Source: Prochilodus magdalenae (taxonomy: Eukaryota; Chordata; Actinopteri; Characiformes; Prochilodontidae). Taken from it: 64,000 bases of DNA. The position numbers and the translations under genes were made by a program. The notes beneath the pieces were generated by a model, which had not been told where the DNA came from, searched no databases, and worked only from the letters and a program-made list of their open reading frames with translations. Of the stretch, positions 23,420-36,100 are shown piece by piece. Each line of letters opens with the position of its first letter. Within the stretch, counting starts at the first letter, position 1. The DNA lies in contig JAMWET010001300.1 of the NCBI GenBank assembly GCA_024036415.1, positions 1,295,501 through 1,359,500 of the forward strand, in the 5' to 3' direction.

Positions 23420-24150
23420 TACCGTTCATGTTCCCGCCCACCACACTTCCGCCGCGGACGCAGCCTTCTGATTGGCCGACACCCCCATCAATCAAGTGTA
23501 CCATGTCAAGTGCAGGGAGAAAAGAGAGCTGAGGGTTAAAACTAATCTCAGAAGAACAGCCCGTTATTCGGAGCAGCGGTTTCATTTATCAGCCAGCAGA
23601 GGCTTCGTACGAAAGACATGCCCCGTTTGTTTACGCTTTCAGGCGCCAACCTTTGACCGCGCCGAGGACATCCAGCATTATGTCTCCTCTCTGTGGATAC
23701 TGACCCGCCGCTTTCAGAAAGGATAACGGATATAACGGAGCAGTAGTGAACCTGCTGCTCTCCGCGGTTGATGTGACCCCACTGTAGTATCTGTGCTAAG
23801 AGACGGATGTGGACGAGCACCAATGATGTCAGGAAAGCATTACAAGGGCCATGAAGTCAGTTGCTGCATCAAATATTTCATATTTGGATTTAACATAATC
23901 TTTTGGGTAAGAGCTTCTCCCTGTCGCTTTGTGAGTCTGTGTTATTACCGCCTCTCACCGCGGGCCTGGACGCTCTGGGTTTCTCGGGTTTGCTCTGTGA
24001 AGTGTTCTTTGTTCACGGGGTTTAGGAGCCGTAGCGCCGCAGACGGACGAGCAGCTTGTACAAGCCAGCAGAGCCGAGCCGGTCCACTTTAAACAGGCTG
24101 CTCAGCGCAGCTCCAGCATATCCAGACAGCCGGAGCTCAGTGTAACCTCC
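23420..24150 (+). promoter_or_regulatory. CpG-rich promoter/5' UTR region of tspan5
   Basis: By eye this stretch is richer in GC and CpG than its AT-rich surroundings (for example around ccgcggacgc, gaccgcgccgagg, ctcaccgcgggcc, gtagcgccgcagacgg) and brackets the first coding exon of tspan5. No TATA box is evident, as expected for a broadly expressed CpG-island promoter. The transcription start is not defined. Confidence 0.55.
23826..23906 (+). CDS. tspan5: tspan5 exon 1
   Basis: [17 protein letters not shown] then the start of TM1 ([10 protein letters not shown]). It differs from mammalian TSPAN5 as I remember it by His for Pro at residue 9. Donor TGG|gtaaga. Confidence 0.95.
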
Positions 24151-27100
24151 CTGTGTGTACTGATAATCCGCTTTATCTCTATACCCACCAGTGCTGCTGG
24201 TCTTCTCGTGCAGTATTACACTTCCAGTATGATTATGATTAGGTGACATTTCTTTCTTTCTTTCTTTACTTTTTTCTTTCTTTCTTTCTTTTTTTCTTTC
24301 TTTCTGACAGTCTTGCCTTTATTTTGTACTGTGTTCAGTCTTATTGTATAACTATTGTATTATTGTACATATTTTGCACTAACAGGCTCAACAGGCACTT
24401 TTTGACTACAACTTTCTTCTTTCCTTCTGTATGTTTCTAATGACACAAGAAAACGATAACAATCATTGTAAACGCAGCTATGACTGAATCACTTGGGTGG
24501 AAATGTATAATTGCACTTTTTGTCTGACCTATATTGCAATTCAAAAGAGCAATATGTAAAATTGTTATTTTAAAATGGTAAACAAATAATTAATATTATC
24601 AACAGAATGTGAAGAAATAACTGTATGACGATATATCACAGATGTCTGGCGTCGTATTGTAGAGTTATCTACTGAAATTTAGCAATGTAACTTTCGTGAT
24701 ACCTCTTTGTATCTCAAGAGGCGACAGTGAGTCACTGTAGCATCAGGCCATCAGTCCAACATGAGAGGATGAAGAAGTAGCGCCGCTTCCCCGGCAGCAT
24801 AGTCTAACCTGTAGTAGGTCATGATGAAGTTCCCAGTTAGATCATTTATGGAAAAAAGCAGTTATATAAATAGCAGCAAAACAACTCCAGGGTCCTGACT
24901 GTGTGTTTTCTGGTGACTGCTGGTATAGGTCTGCCCAGTTAGAATTGGAATTACAGTCTTAGCACTTTTAAAATAGCCGCTGTGATTTCACTATAGAAAC
25001 AGTTCATCCTCCAGCTCTAAAGACAATCCATATCTATTAACCCACTCAGTCAGTACTTCTACACAAGTGTCTTTCTTTCTTTTTCTTTCTTTCTTTCTTT
25101 CTCTCTTTCTTTCTTTCTTCTCAATATTCAGTAATACATGCACAGTAGCCTACTCAAGAGTTAACTCTGTAAAGCAGTTTCAAACTTGGCTTTGGGAGGA
25201 CATTACAATGTCCTATCTTAGCAATTTTGGTAGATACAGCACTCAGCTGTTAGACTGAGCCCAGTACACAGGAGACTGTAATTCTGTCAATGCAGCTGTA
25301 AGCTGACAGCGCACAAACCTTTTTCTCCAAATACTGCTAAGTTAAGCAGTTTGCCACTTTCTTAACTCATGGATGGGTTTCCTTGAAATGTCAGTAAATT
25401 GCTTTTCAGCTTGTTTTAAGGGCTGCTGTGGGTCATTATAGGAAGTTCTCAGTGCTACTGTACATCACGTTTGTAAGCCTAACAGATAGGCTGCTCTGTT
25501 GTTATTGCCAGTTTTCTTCAGATACTGCCTCCTTGTTCTCCTTAACATGGTATCTGTTTGAACTGACATCACACTGAAGGTGTTTATGATATACATGGCT
25601 TAATTATAGGTTAATTAAGCTCCTAATGCTGGCATGGCTCATAAGTCATATCTCAGAAAGCCCCAGTAAGTCAAGAACCTTGTGCCTATCACCTATTTCT
25701 CCCTTTTCTGAGAATTTGCAGTACTTTAGATTGCTAATGTGCTTAGTCAAACCCATCCTTAAATATTTGATCAAGGGTGGAAGTGCTAGGATGTAAAATT
25801 TAAAGCTACGGTTTGGGTAGGGGTTTATAGAGCAGAAGAAATATTTGGTCTGATCTTTTTTAGCTTTGCAATGATGATAAAAAAAATAATTGCCTAATTT
25901 TTCTCAATTTAGTTCATACTTTAATGATATGTTTTGGCTCAGACATACAGCAGTCTGCACAGCAGGCTCTAAAATCTAAAGCCCTGGTTCAGGGAACAGC
26001 TCTGCAGAGTTAAACGGAATGCTTTAAATGCATGTTCCCCCAGGGGAAGCATCGGTCTTCTTTTATCATCGAATTCCTATGGATGAGTGGATGATACGGT
26101 AACACTAGAACACTGCGCTTTCCACAGTGTGCCACAGGGCTTAACGGAAAAGACTTCAATTGTACCACTTTTAACAACAAACCATTTATGATAATTGAGT
26201 ATGATGAATTAAGTCCACTATGAATAATTAAGACATTGAAAGAATGGATTATGGGATATGCTCATATATGCAGTAACAAAAAAGATACTTTAACTACTCA
26301 GAGCAGGTCACTGAGGGTCAGTCCGGGTTTGTTGTCCTGCATGAAACATGAAACCACACGTCCACATACCCCTTCTGCTTTGCTTTAGTTATGAGGGCTG
26401 AGTAGAGTTGGGAGAGATTTGGGAGTCTTTCTGGGAGACTCTTATCTATCATTTATCTGTTGAAACTCGCTAGCGGCATACTAGTCCACACTAACTTCAT
26501 GATTCAGGTTCACTTTAGTGCACTCTTCATATTCCCTTTACTCCACTTTCAGGGTGGGTCTCTCAGGCGAGTGTCAAGCTCCACTAGCTTGTTCCTTCAG
26601 TGAAAGCACTCCTTTGTTTTCTACACTGTGTTTTCCTGGCAACACGATGCAGGGCTTCAGAGGCATTTTCCGGAGCCTTGCTCATTTGCTGATGTTTTTT
26701 TATCAACCATCAATGAGGAGTCACAAGACGTATCTCCATTGTTTCCAACATGGTATTCTGAAAGAGAACAAAAAGCTGGTAGTCGGCTAAAGCCGTCTTT
26801 CACAGACATCAATAGCTATACTATAGTGAGTGCAGTCAGTGCAAAATGGTATAACAAACTGTAGAAATGGCGGTAGAATAAACCGGTAAATAAAAAGGTG
26901 GTAGAATGGTAAAATAAATGTTTGATCAGGATGAGAGATGAATAAATAAAATTGTAACTGGACCTGTCACAATTACTACCTAATGACTTGCTTGCTATTG
27001 AATTGACCAGAGCTAAAAGTAGAGCTAAACAGTTTTGGATGCAGCTGTAATTGCCATTTTTTTAACAATATTGTGATTGCGATTTAATTTTGATTATTTA

Positions 27101-30100
27101 CTGGGAACTGAATCCAGGCCTGTTATGTGGTCAGTAAGAAAAGAGCGTTCCCTTTCTCAAATTTTGTGGTTCTGATGTTACAGCATATAGTTGTTTGGTT
27201 GCCTCTGATTGATCGAACTCGTCTACATGCAGTTTACAAGCTCTGATATTATGTTAATGTTCCCCATCAAAGATAAAATAGCCTATAATTAAAACCGCAG
27301 CTCCTGAGATTTGTATATTGCACTAAATATATATAGATATAAAATTGATGGATGTTTTGGCCCTAGCTGTAAGCTTTTACAATCACATGTTCATATTTCA
27401 GCAAACAGAATGTGAATAGGCTGCGTTTTTGTCAGTTGGGTTAAGACAAATGCATGTAGGTAAAAACAACCACTAACACCTGATTTTGATGGTTCACTGT
27501 AGATGCTTTGTAGATGCTCATTCTCTCTTTACTTAACATTCCGTTAAACATTTATTAAATAGCACTGAACGTAAAGTTGAGTGTGCAGTATTCTGTTTAA
27601 TGGAAACCTAACCCTAAACCTAACCTCAAGGCACAACTACACATATATCCACATGATGTGTTCCTGAGGGCTTTAAATCAATGTTCTCTGGGCACTCTTA
27701 ATTTTACATTGTTATATGTGGTTTTAGCGTTTACGAACTTGTTGTAGCTTTAGAAAGGAGAAATTTGAGTGGCACAATACAATACAATATTGCAGAATTG
27801 CATATTATTAAGACTAGTGTTGTTTATTTGTTAGTAAATGTCATCGGTTCGGAGTTTTCATTCTTTCATGTTAATTCTTCTCATTCAGATTCTTGTGATC
27901 CTCATCCATGATCTTCCCCTGGATCATAAAAATGTAATTTTCCTGTGAAGTGTGTGAAACGGGCCCTAGCAGTGTTAGTTACACAAGTGATCGTCACAAG
28001 TCTATTCATCATAACTACGCCTACTCAGCTGTGCAAACATGATAGTGAGTCATATAAAAGACTGACGGCAGATTAATGTGCTTCTGTCTGTGTGTGAGAT
28101 GAGAGGTTTGCAAGTGTAGAACTGTAATGACAAGCGATTCTTACAGATTTCCCGAAACCATGGAGCTCTCTCTTTCTAGACGCGGTGCTGGTGTATCACA
28201 CAAGGGAAAGTACCAGAGGTGAAAGGGGTTTTTAGAGCAGTTCTGTGTTTTTCAGTGTGTGTTTGTGGGATTGCTGTTCAGTTTCAGATGTGCCCGTGTA
28301 TCACATGATGGAAATGTTGTGCAGAGATATGAAATGAGAAAAATGAAACTAATAGGAAGCTGTAAAACGTGAAATGTAAATGTAGGGGCTTGGCTGTTGA
28401 TGAGCATTGCATTTCAGTAATGATGTCTCACACATGAAAGTAACCCATCTGTTTCTGTCTTTTATAAAAGGGCACTGAAAGCAAAAGTGTGAGAATGATG
28501 TCAGATTGGGATAAGTAGTCACTGTTGTTCTCTGTAACATGTTGTGTGTTCCTTCTCTATTCACTGACTATTTACCTTACAGTAAGTATAGACAGTATTC
28601 GTCTATCTTCACACTGTCACCATTAGAGGTGTAACAGTACATTTCACCCAACATTCAATGTAATTCAATTCCCAGAACTGTAGTTATGATTTGGTATTCT
28701 ATATTTTCAAATTCCAAATGAAGAGAGCAATGTGATAATAATGATCTTAGAGCTGCACCAGAGAGAGATGTTGATGTTGTGAAGTGCTGACCATTTGTAA
28801 ACTTTGGGATTCAGACAGTGTGGTTACATTAAATTACATTCCTGCCACATTTCTGCATTATGATATTACAGCATCACAATGCATCATAACACATGTAGTC
28901 ACATTTATCCCCAAATAGCTTAATATCAAAAAAATGATTTTCTAGCCAGTAACATCAACATAAACACCAGTATACAGTATATTTCTCACTAAGATCTGTC
29001 GCTTGTCATACGATGTAGTTATTTTAGTATAAGGTGACATTTTTGTAGTTTTTGTTTCTTGTACTAATCCTAAAATCTTATAATATCGTTTTAATAGGGT
29101 TAGTAGTATTGCAGTTATAGTGCTATGTGTTATGTCTGCTATACAGCTTACAGTATATTACAGGATAATGCATGTAGATTGTTTAGGATTGGCCTACACT
29201 GCTTTGACCAATTGTTATTATTATTATCACAAACATTAACCTGAAACTGGCTGGTCAAAACGCTCATAGCACATTGTCTGAAAACACTGCAAATTGTTAG
29301 ACGGCTTATTTGCCTAATGCAGGTTTCTATGATTCCGGTATATTATAAAGGCCAATCTTGCAGTAACAGCTAACAAACAATCTATAGTGCAACTTTATTT
29401 CACAATGAAAAATATGATGTGTTGCCTAAATTAAAAATGTTCTCACTTGCCAAGATGTCATGTCTTTATCTCCTTGCCCTCAGTGGTAGGAAAGAATGGC
29501 AAATTGCCCATAGTTTTCCAGACATCTGGAATCAGACATCTTATCAGAATAACAGGAATTGTGACTTACAGTCTGGATTCCAGGAACACAGCATATAATC
29601 CAATAAATGTACCCAACAAAGTTAACAGTGTACATTCATGTTTGTGTAATGGTTTATTTCATGTATTTGTATATTTGGTCTACAGATCAGTTGTAACATC
29701 TGACCAATCAGATGACTCTTAAGGACTGCCAACATGGTCACATAGTCCTGGTTTTCATCACACATGCAGAGCAGTGTACTATGGTTATCTCTGTTGATTA
29801 TAGCAGCGATTGAGCAATTTAGTTTTTTTCGGATGCAAAGTACCACATGAACCTGGTGAGACTCACTTACTCCCTCGCCTACTCATATTCAGCCACCTGA
29901 AGCTTTAGCACTGTTAGCACTGTGTGTTATTAAATAATGGTGTGGGTTTTTTAAGTTCAAGTAATAACAAGTCATCCATAGCCTTTTGAATATTATGCAA
30001 TTATTCTGGCCAAATCTAAATCTATGAAAATATCTGCTTATTTGCATGAAAGTATTTTTTAGCAGGCTCTGTCTTCTTACTATAAGAGATCAGTGGGAGA

Positions 30101-33100
30101 ATTCAAAATGCTGACTAAGCAGAGAAATCAAAACGGTACATTTATTCAGTTGTGTTTTTTAGTCAAGTAATTGCGTTTAATCAATTAACCATGACAGCCT
30201 TAAAGTGGGCACTGGCAGTGGTTTGAGAAAGTTTCTATCATTAACAAACTACACCCTGTGTACTGTTAACTGCTCAGCGCAGTTAGACTTCCATTCTCTA
30301 ATAGTTCCAGTGTGCCTTTTAGCAATTTATGATGTTTTGCTCTGGTAACGTTTCCTGGATTTGTTATCCATATTTTAGTGTGCGTAGCAGAAACTGATGA
30401 CTTTTATTATTTTGTTTTATATTATAGTTTGAATGCTTCTGTGGATTGTGAGGACGTTAAGAAGCTTAGCAGCAGCCTGTTTTAATGCAGATTTCCATGG
30501 AGTCTACAATATCTTCCTTTTAAACGTTTAATTTCTTATGGCCGCTAAATCCCAGGATAATTCCTGAAAAATTCCACTGAGCACAGCTGTGCATTTCGAA
30601 GAGATGTGTTTGATGTGAAACAGAAACTTTGCTGACTGAATATAAATCCTAAACAATAAATCGTAAGCTTATCACCCCTCTGGGTCCTTTCTACAGCTCA
30701 GCCCAGTTTCATTTCTTAAACAAAAGAATGCGGAGGCAGCGCACACACACACACGTTCACATAAATAGTTAATGCACACAATAATGGCGGTGTGGAGTGT
30801 AGGCGCGCACACAGGGGGCCTGTGAATGAAAGGATGACCGTTATGAGAGACAAATACAGTCATTTAAAGCGAAACGGCTGGGCAAAAGGGGGTAGCAGGG
30901 GGCATTTGGAGATGTGAACAGAATTTGGAACTTTTCCAAGTCTGTTGGCATGAGAAAAAGAGACATGAGAAATACAAAAGGGCCTGTCTGCTGTGCATGC
31001 CTTTTTCAAAGCACAAAATGATGGATTGATGTGGATCTGAAGAGGTTCAGTGTCTCACTCTTGCTCAACTTAAAGCTCTCACTCTATAATTCTTTCTCTT
31101 CTTTCTCTCTCTATCTTGTCGTTTGGCTCATCAGTCTCACTCTTTCAGAGACTCAAGAGAGGAAACATCCGGTCCACTGGGAAATACAGAGCTATTCCTG
31201 TTTTCCCTCATGCTGATGAAAGCTTCCTAGTCAAAGCTCGGCTGTGAACTTATGTACCTACACTCTTTAATACAGAGTTCACTGAGGAAACCACTTGAAG
31301 AACCACTTTTGGTTTGATTAAGACGATGTGAAGAGTCCTGTAATGGATTGTACACATGATGTAAAAGCTCTATACTAAGTTCTTCGTAGAAATATTACAT
31401 TATGTGAAATATCTTTTAAACCCAACACGTCCCATTTACAAAAAATGCTTTTCTTATAAAACAGCGCTTCTCAAACCAGTCCTCAGAGACCCCAAGATTT
31501 TGGTTCTGTCCCAGATTCAGCTTTTTCCAAAGCAAAATATGTGAACTGCCTGCTGGGACTAGTTTGACAACAACTGCTCAAAAGAGCATCAGTTGAAAGT
31601 TTCTTAGGGAACCAAAAGTGGTTTGTCTATGATAGCTATAAACACATGAATAACTTATAACATGGATCCAGTTTCTGGTCCTGGATTTCAGCTCTAACAC
31701 TAGTCGCAACACTAGGTGAATCAGCTACATCAACAGGTTAGTTAACTGTAGTGATGACTGGGCCTGCAGTCTCTGTTATGGTCCTAATAGAGTAAACAAC
31801 TTGATATTAGTGAGGAGAGAGAAGAGTAGATTTATACAGTATTCTCAGAGCCTATGAAAGAAAGAAAAAGCTGTCCATGTAAGATAATTCATCCACCACT
31901 ATTTAAATCTCAGTTCTCTCCGAATAAGTTGTCTGTTTTATAAGACATCTTACTGCACAGAGCTCAGTGCGCTCCCAGACACCCCTGAGAGCTGCAGAAA
32001 CTGTCATGTTCAGTCAGAATTCCTGCAAAGCTCTTCCACAGTGTAGAGTCAGTGAACATCTGAAATGGTAATCAAGAACTGACAAAACAGCAGCATGCTT
32101 GCCCCAGGCCTAACCCTCCTAACAGCATCAGATTACTAGCAGCATGGTATGTATAAGGCACCATGCTACTACAAAAGCATTGTTGTTCTAGGGTGCCTGC
32201 AGTTGGTATACGCCAGCAAAAGCCACCTTGCTAGTTATAGTGGTTCCGTGTAAGAGCTGACGATAGCTCCTCTTAAATGATGTTTATCTTGTCTTATATT
32301 TGCATTAACTTTCTGTTTAATTAATTATTTCTGTTAAATGGATGTTGATATACATCCAGGGAACAGAAAAATAAAGTCAGTCAAACTAAATGTTTTAAAA
32401 TTGTAGACAAATAACAAAAATAGAAGTGATGGATAAAGACATGACACAAGCAAAAAAAAAACCTTGTGAAATATGATACATTTTGGGAAGCAAGAAAAAA
32501 GTATGGTCAAGGATAGCAGAGAGAGACATACAGGCTCAGACAAGTACAAGGTTATTGTGAGGCTAAGAAAATGTTTAAGAACATTATTTCTTTATTAAAA
32601 ATTCTCACTGTTTTCAGAACTGCTCTTAGAATAACGGTTGTTTACATTTATGGCACATCAGAAGATATAAACATTTTGTCTTTAAAATGACATGATGAAT
32701 TGTGCCTAATATTACCAAATTGAGTTTAATTTCAGATTATCTTTAAAACATTCTAGACTGTCAGTCAAAGATAACAGGTAAAAGGAAAATCGTATAATCT
32801 CAAGACGATTGCTATAAATTCAGGCTTTACAGAGAGGCTGGTTTTATTATTGCTGTGTGCAAATATATTTTCTCCGTTCATCAGATGATGGATTGCACAG
32901 GGACCTGTGTGACCAATTGATAACAACTCTCAGGAATTTTACACAAATGTTTGTGTTCTGAGACTAAAGCAGTCTGTCTTAATGCCTCTACACAAGTCCA
33001 GGTCCTGTGCTGACCTAAATGCGAGCCTGCTGACGCACTTGTTGACCTTTGTTTTTATTTCTGTCTTTAATTTGCCATAATGTTTTTTTAAAGCAACATT

Positions 33101-36100
33101 AAAATATATAAATTAATGGAAACTGTCCAGTTGAAACCCTTAGTCACTGGCGATTAATAGAATGAAGTGGTGAATAACTCTGACCCTCTGCTTTGTTTTA
33201 CAGTTATTGGGCGTGGCCTTCCTGGGTATTGGACTGTGGGCATGGAGTGAGAAGGTGAGAAACAGTAACAGTTTTGCTAGAATTCCGTTAATAATGATAT
33301 GCTGTATTAGCTGAGAATAAAACTAGCTGAATCAGTGACAGAACTGGGGTTATAGTTATTATATACCCTTTTAAAGCAGTAAAGACAATAGCATTGTTTA
33401 TATGCTTAGTGGATAGTGTGCCTAGATTAACACCAATACAAAGACACAGGCTGGTGGAGGCCTTGCACATGTATGAACCATGTGTGTATGTATTTGGCTG
33501 GCTCACATTATTTAAATGACATAATCATTACACAGATAGCATATTAGTCATGTGTATGACCCATATTGAATCACTATATGTAAGGACAGGAAAGGAAAGT
33601 AATGGCATACCAGGAAAAGTGTGTATTCTGAGCATATGAATATGAATACTGAAAGAAGATAATCCTGGATCGAATGAAATGTCTGGATGCAGATCACCTG
33701 TTAGGATAGAATATTAACCTATCAGTACTTACTATTAGTCATAGCTAGTGTTTTTGCAGAAGCAGAGAAGACAAAGAGAGAAGTAGAGAGAAACCCTATC
33801 ATCTTTCCCTGCCAATGGCAATGTGACCGGTCCCTTTCTCAAGGGCCAAAAGCCACAGAAGAAAACAAGGCAATGCTGAGAGACTGTCAGCAGATCTAAC
33901 ATAGTTCATCTCTGCACTGCCTAGAACCAGGCACCTCTAGATTTGGAGATTTGTTTCATCTCCTGTTTCCTAGATGTTACAAAATAGCCTACAGTTTTAC
34001 TTACACAGAGACTAATTGTTCTATGCTGGATATACAATGCACTCATGTAACAACATATAGAGTAATGTGCAAAAGTCTTATATGGCCTGTTTTCACAGAT
34101 GCCTAAAACTTTTGCACACAACTGTATATGTACACCCAATCCCATTATGCATACTTTACATCTCACCTTTCTACTTTTTCAGTTTGGAAATATAACATGT
34201 GTACAGTATCATCTCTGTATGTTGTTGAAAAAATTGAAAAATTGTGGATAATTCATTGTAGAGAAATATGCTAATGATGGTGATGGAACCCACTGGTTGT
34301 GATATGAACAACACAAATATATCCATTTTATTTACTATTGACAACCATCAGTGAACCTACTCTTGTCCTACAAGGTTTTATACTTCATGCATATGAATAC
34401 ATATTGTTTGGGTACTGTTTGTGGCTTACAACAGCTGTCATGTGTGCCTCCATCATAAAATCTTATTAAAACTTTCAGTGTCTCACAAAACAGCGTCTCA
34501 GGCATTTAATAACTTTCGTTGAGGGAGCTTTCAGAGGCACTGAATCCTTCAGATGTTTAGTTTCTATCACCACCACAGTGACCAATTCTGACTTCTGCAT
34601 GTTTCTCCAGCATTTCGCTCTGAAAGACACTGTTTACATCCTAACGATTTAATGTAGCAGAAATCCTGAAATCCCCTTTCTTGCCTTTGTAGCAGAAATA
34701 CAGAGGCACAGGCACACTTTCTCTTAGCTGGGCACTAACCGCTAGCACAAAGTGTACTTTTGGGAGCATGTAACAGGAGCTGTAAAGATAAGTGTGCCAG
34801 GCACTGAAGGCTCAGAGGATCTCCTGTCTAAAATTCACAGTGTTTAGGTGGAAAGTGATTCACCGCAGAGATGCCTTTCATGCGAAACATCTCAATGTCA
34901 TCTCACTCCCTGTGAAAGAATTTGGGTTGGGAGGCCCTTTAAGTGTTCTGCTGCCATTAGTCTTTTACAAGTGAAGTGTTTGTTGTGAAATCCCCATAGC
35001 TGAATCCTCGAAAAGTTAATCATTCGTGTCAAAATGTAATCACTTACTTAGAAATTTGGGGGTTTTGTTTGATTCTACAGTAAAAAGTTTAACTTCCAGT
35101 TTAGAAACTATGCAAAAATGAAACATGCTGTGGCCTTTGCGGACATGGAGAGGATCTTTGGTTTCATCTCACTTGGACTACTGTAATGCCTCTTTCAGCT
35201 GCCTTAATCAAAGAGCTCTAGCTTGGCTTCAGTAAGGCTAAAATGAAGGTGCTCATCATCTAACAAAGACTACACTTAAGGACCATGTTGGCCCTGTGCT
35301 TGCCTCTGTCCAGTGCCAGTGACATTTAGATTTGAAATAAACTCAGAGAGCAGAACGGTTTACAGACTAATGTAACATTAACATTTCTCAATTCCTCTTA
35401 GATACTGTGTTGTGCTTGTTGTACACTACAGACATGTTTTCTTCTGCTTCCCTTCTCTTCTGATTCCTTCTCTAATTCACTTAAAGCAACGGGAAGGGTT
35501 TCTTCTCACATAAATAACTCATAATCACATCACTATCTGACTCCTTTCTCTCTCCCTTCTGGTAGGGCGTGCTCTCAAATATCTCTTCCATCACTGATCT
35601 TGGTGGGTTTGACCCTGTCTGGCTCTTTCTGGTGGTGGGAGGGGTGATGTTCATTCTGGGTTTTGCTGGCTGCATTGGAGCCCTCAGAGAGAACACCTTC
35701 CTGCTCAAATTTGTAAGTACTGAAGTGTATTGACCATGGTGTAAAACCACATGCCCTGCTTACATGTACATACATTTTAGTTTATTTTGTTAGTCAGAGA
35801 ATAACAGCCAAAAAAGTTATATGACGTTATTTGTTTTTTTTTTTGTTTGTTTTTTTTAATGCCTACATAGCAGTAGTTTGTATATCAACAAGCTTGTTTT
35901 AGTTGAAGGCGGCCTCCAAGTTCACAAAGAACTGGCAAGGGGGCTGCTGAAGGAAAAAGTATGAATACATCGACTGTAGAGGGTTAAGAGTTATTTTTAG
36001 AAGCATTTAGTAGCTTAACATTTCCGCAGATAAAAAAATCAACTGCCCCAACATGTCACACATAAACTGCTGTCTATGGTGGCTTTTTTCATATCGGTCA

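Larger units (their letters stand above)
23907..33203 (+). other. tspan5 intron 1
   Basis: 9.3 kb, the longest intron here, as usual for tetraspanin first introns and a likely site for enhancers. Contains two CTTT tracts and no recognised exon or large transposon. Confidence 0.7.

Noticed and set aside
26518..26864. Two overlapping plus-strand frames of 78-90 codons in tspan5 intron 1
   Set aside because: Neither matches a family and neither is bounded by convincing splice signals.
27600..27625. Telomere-like ctaaccctaaacctaacc
   Set aside because: Fewer than three imperfect units; not a telomeric array.
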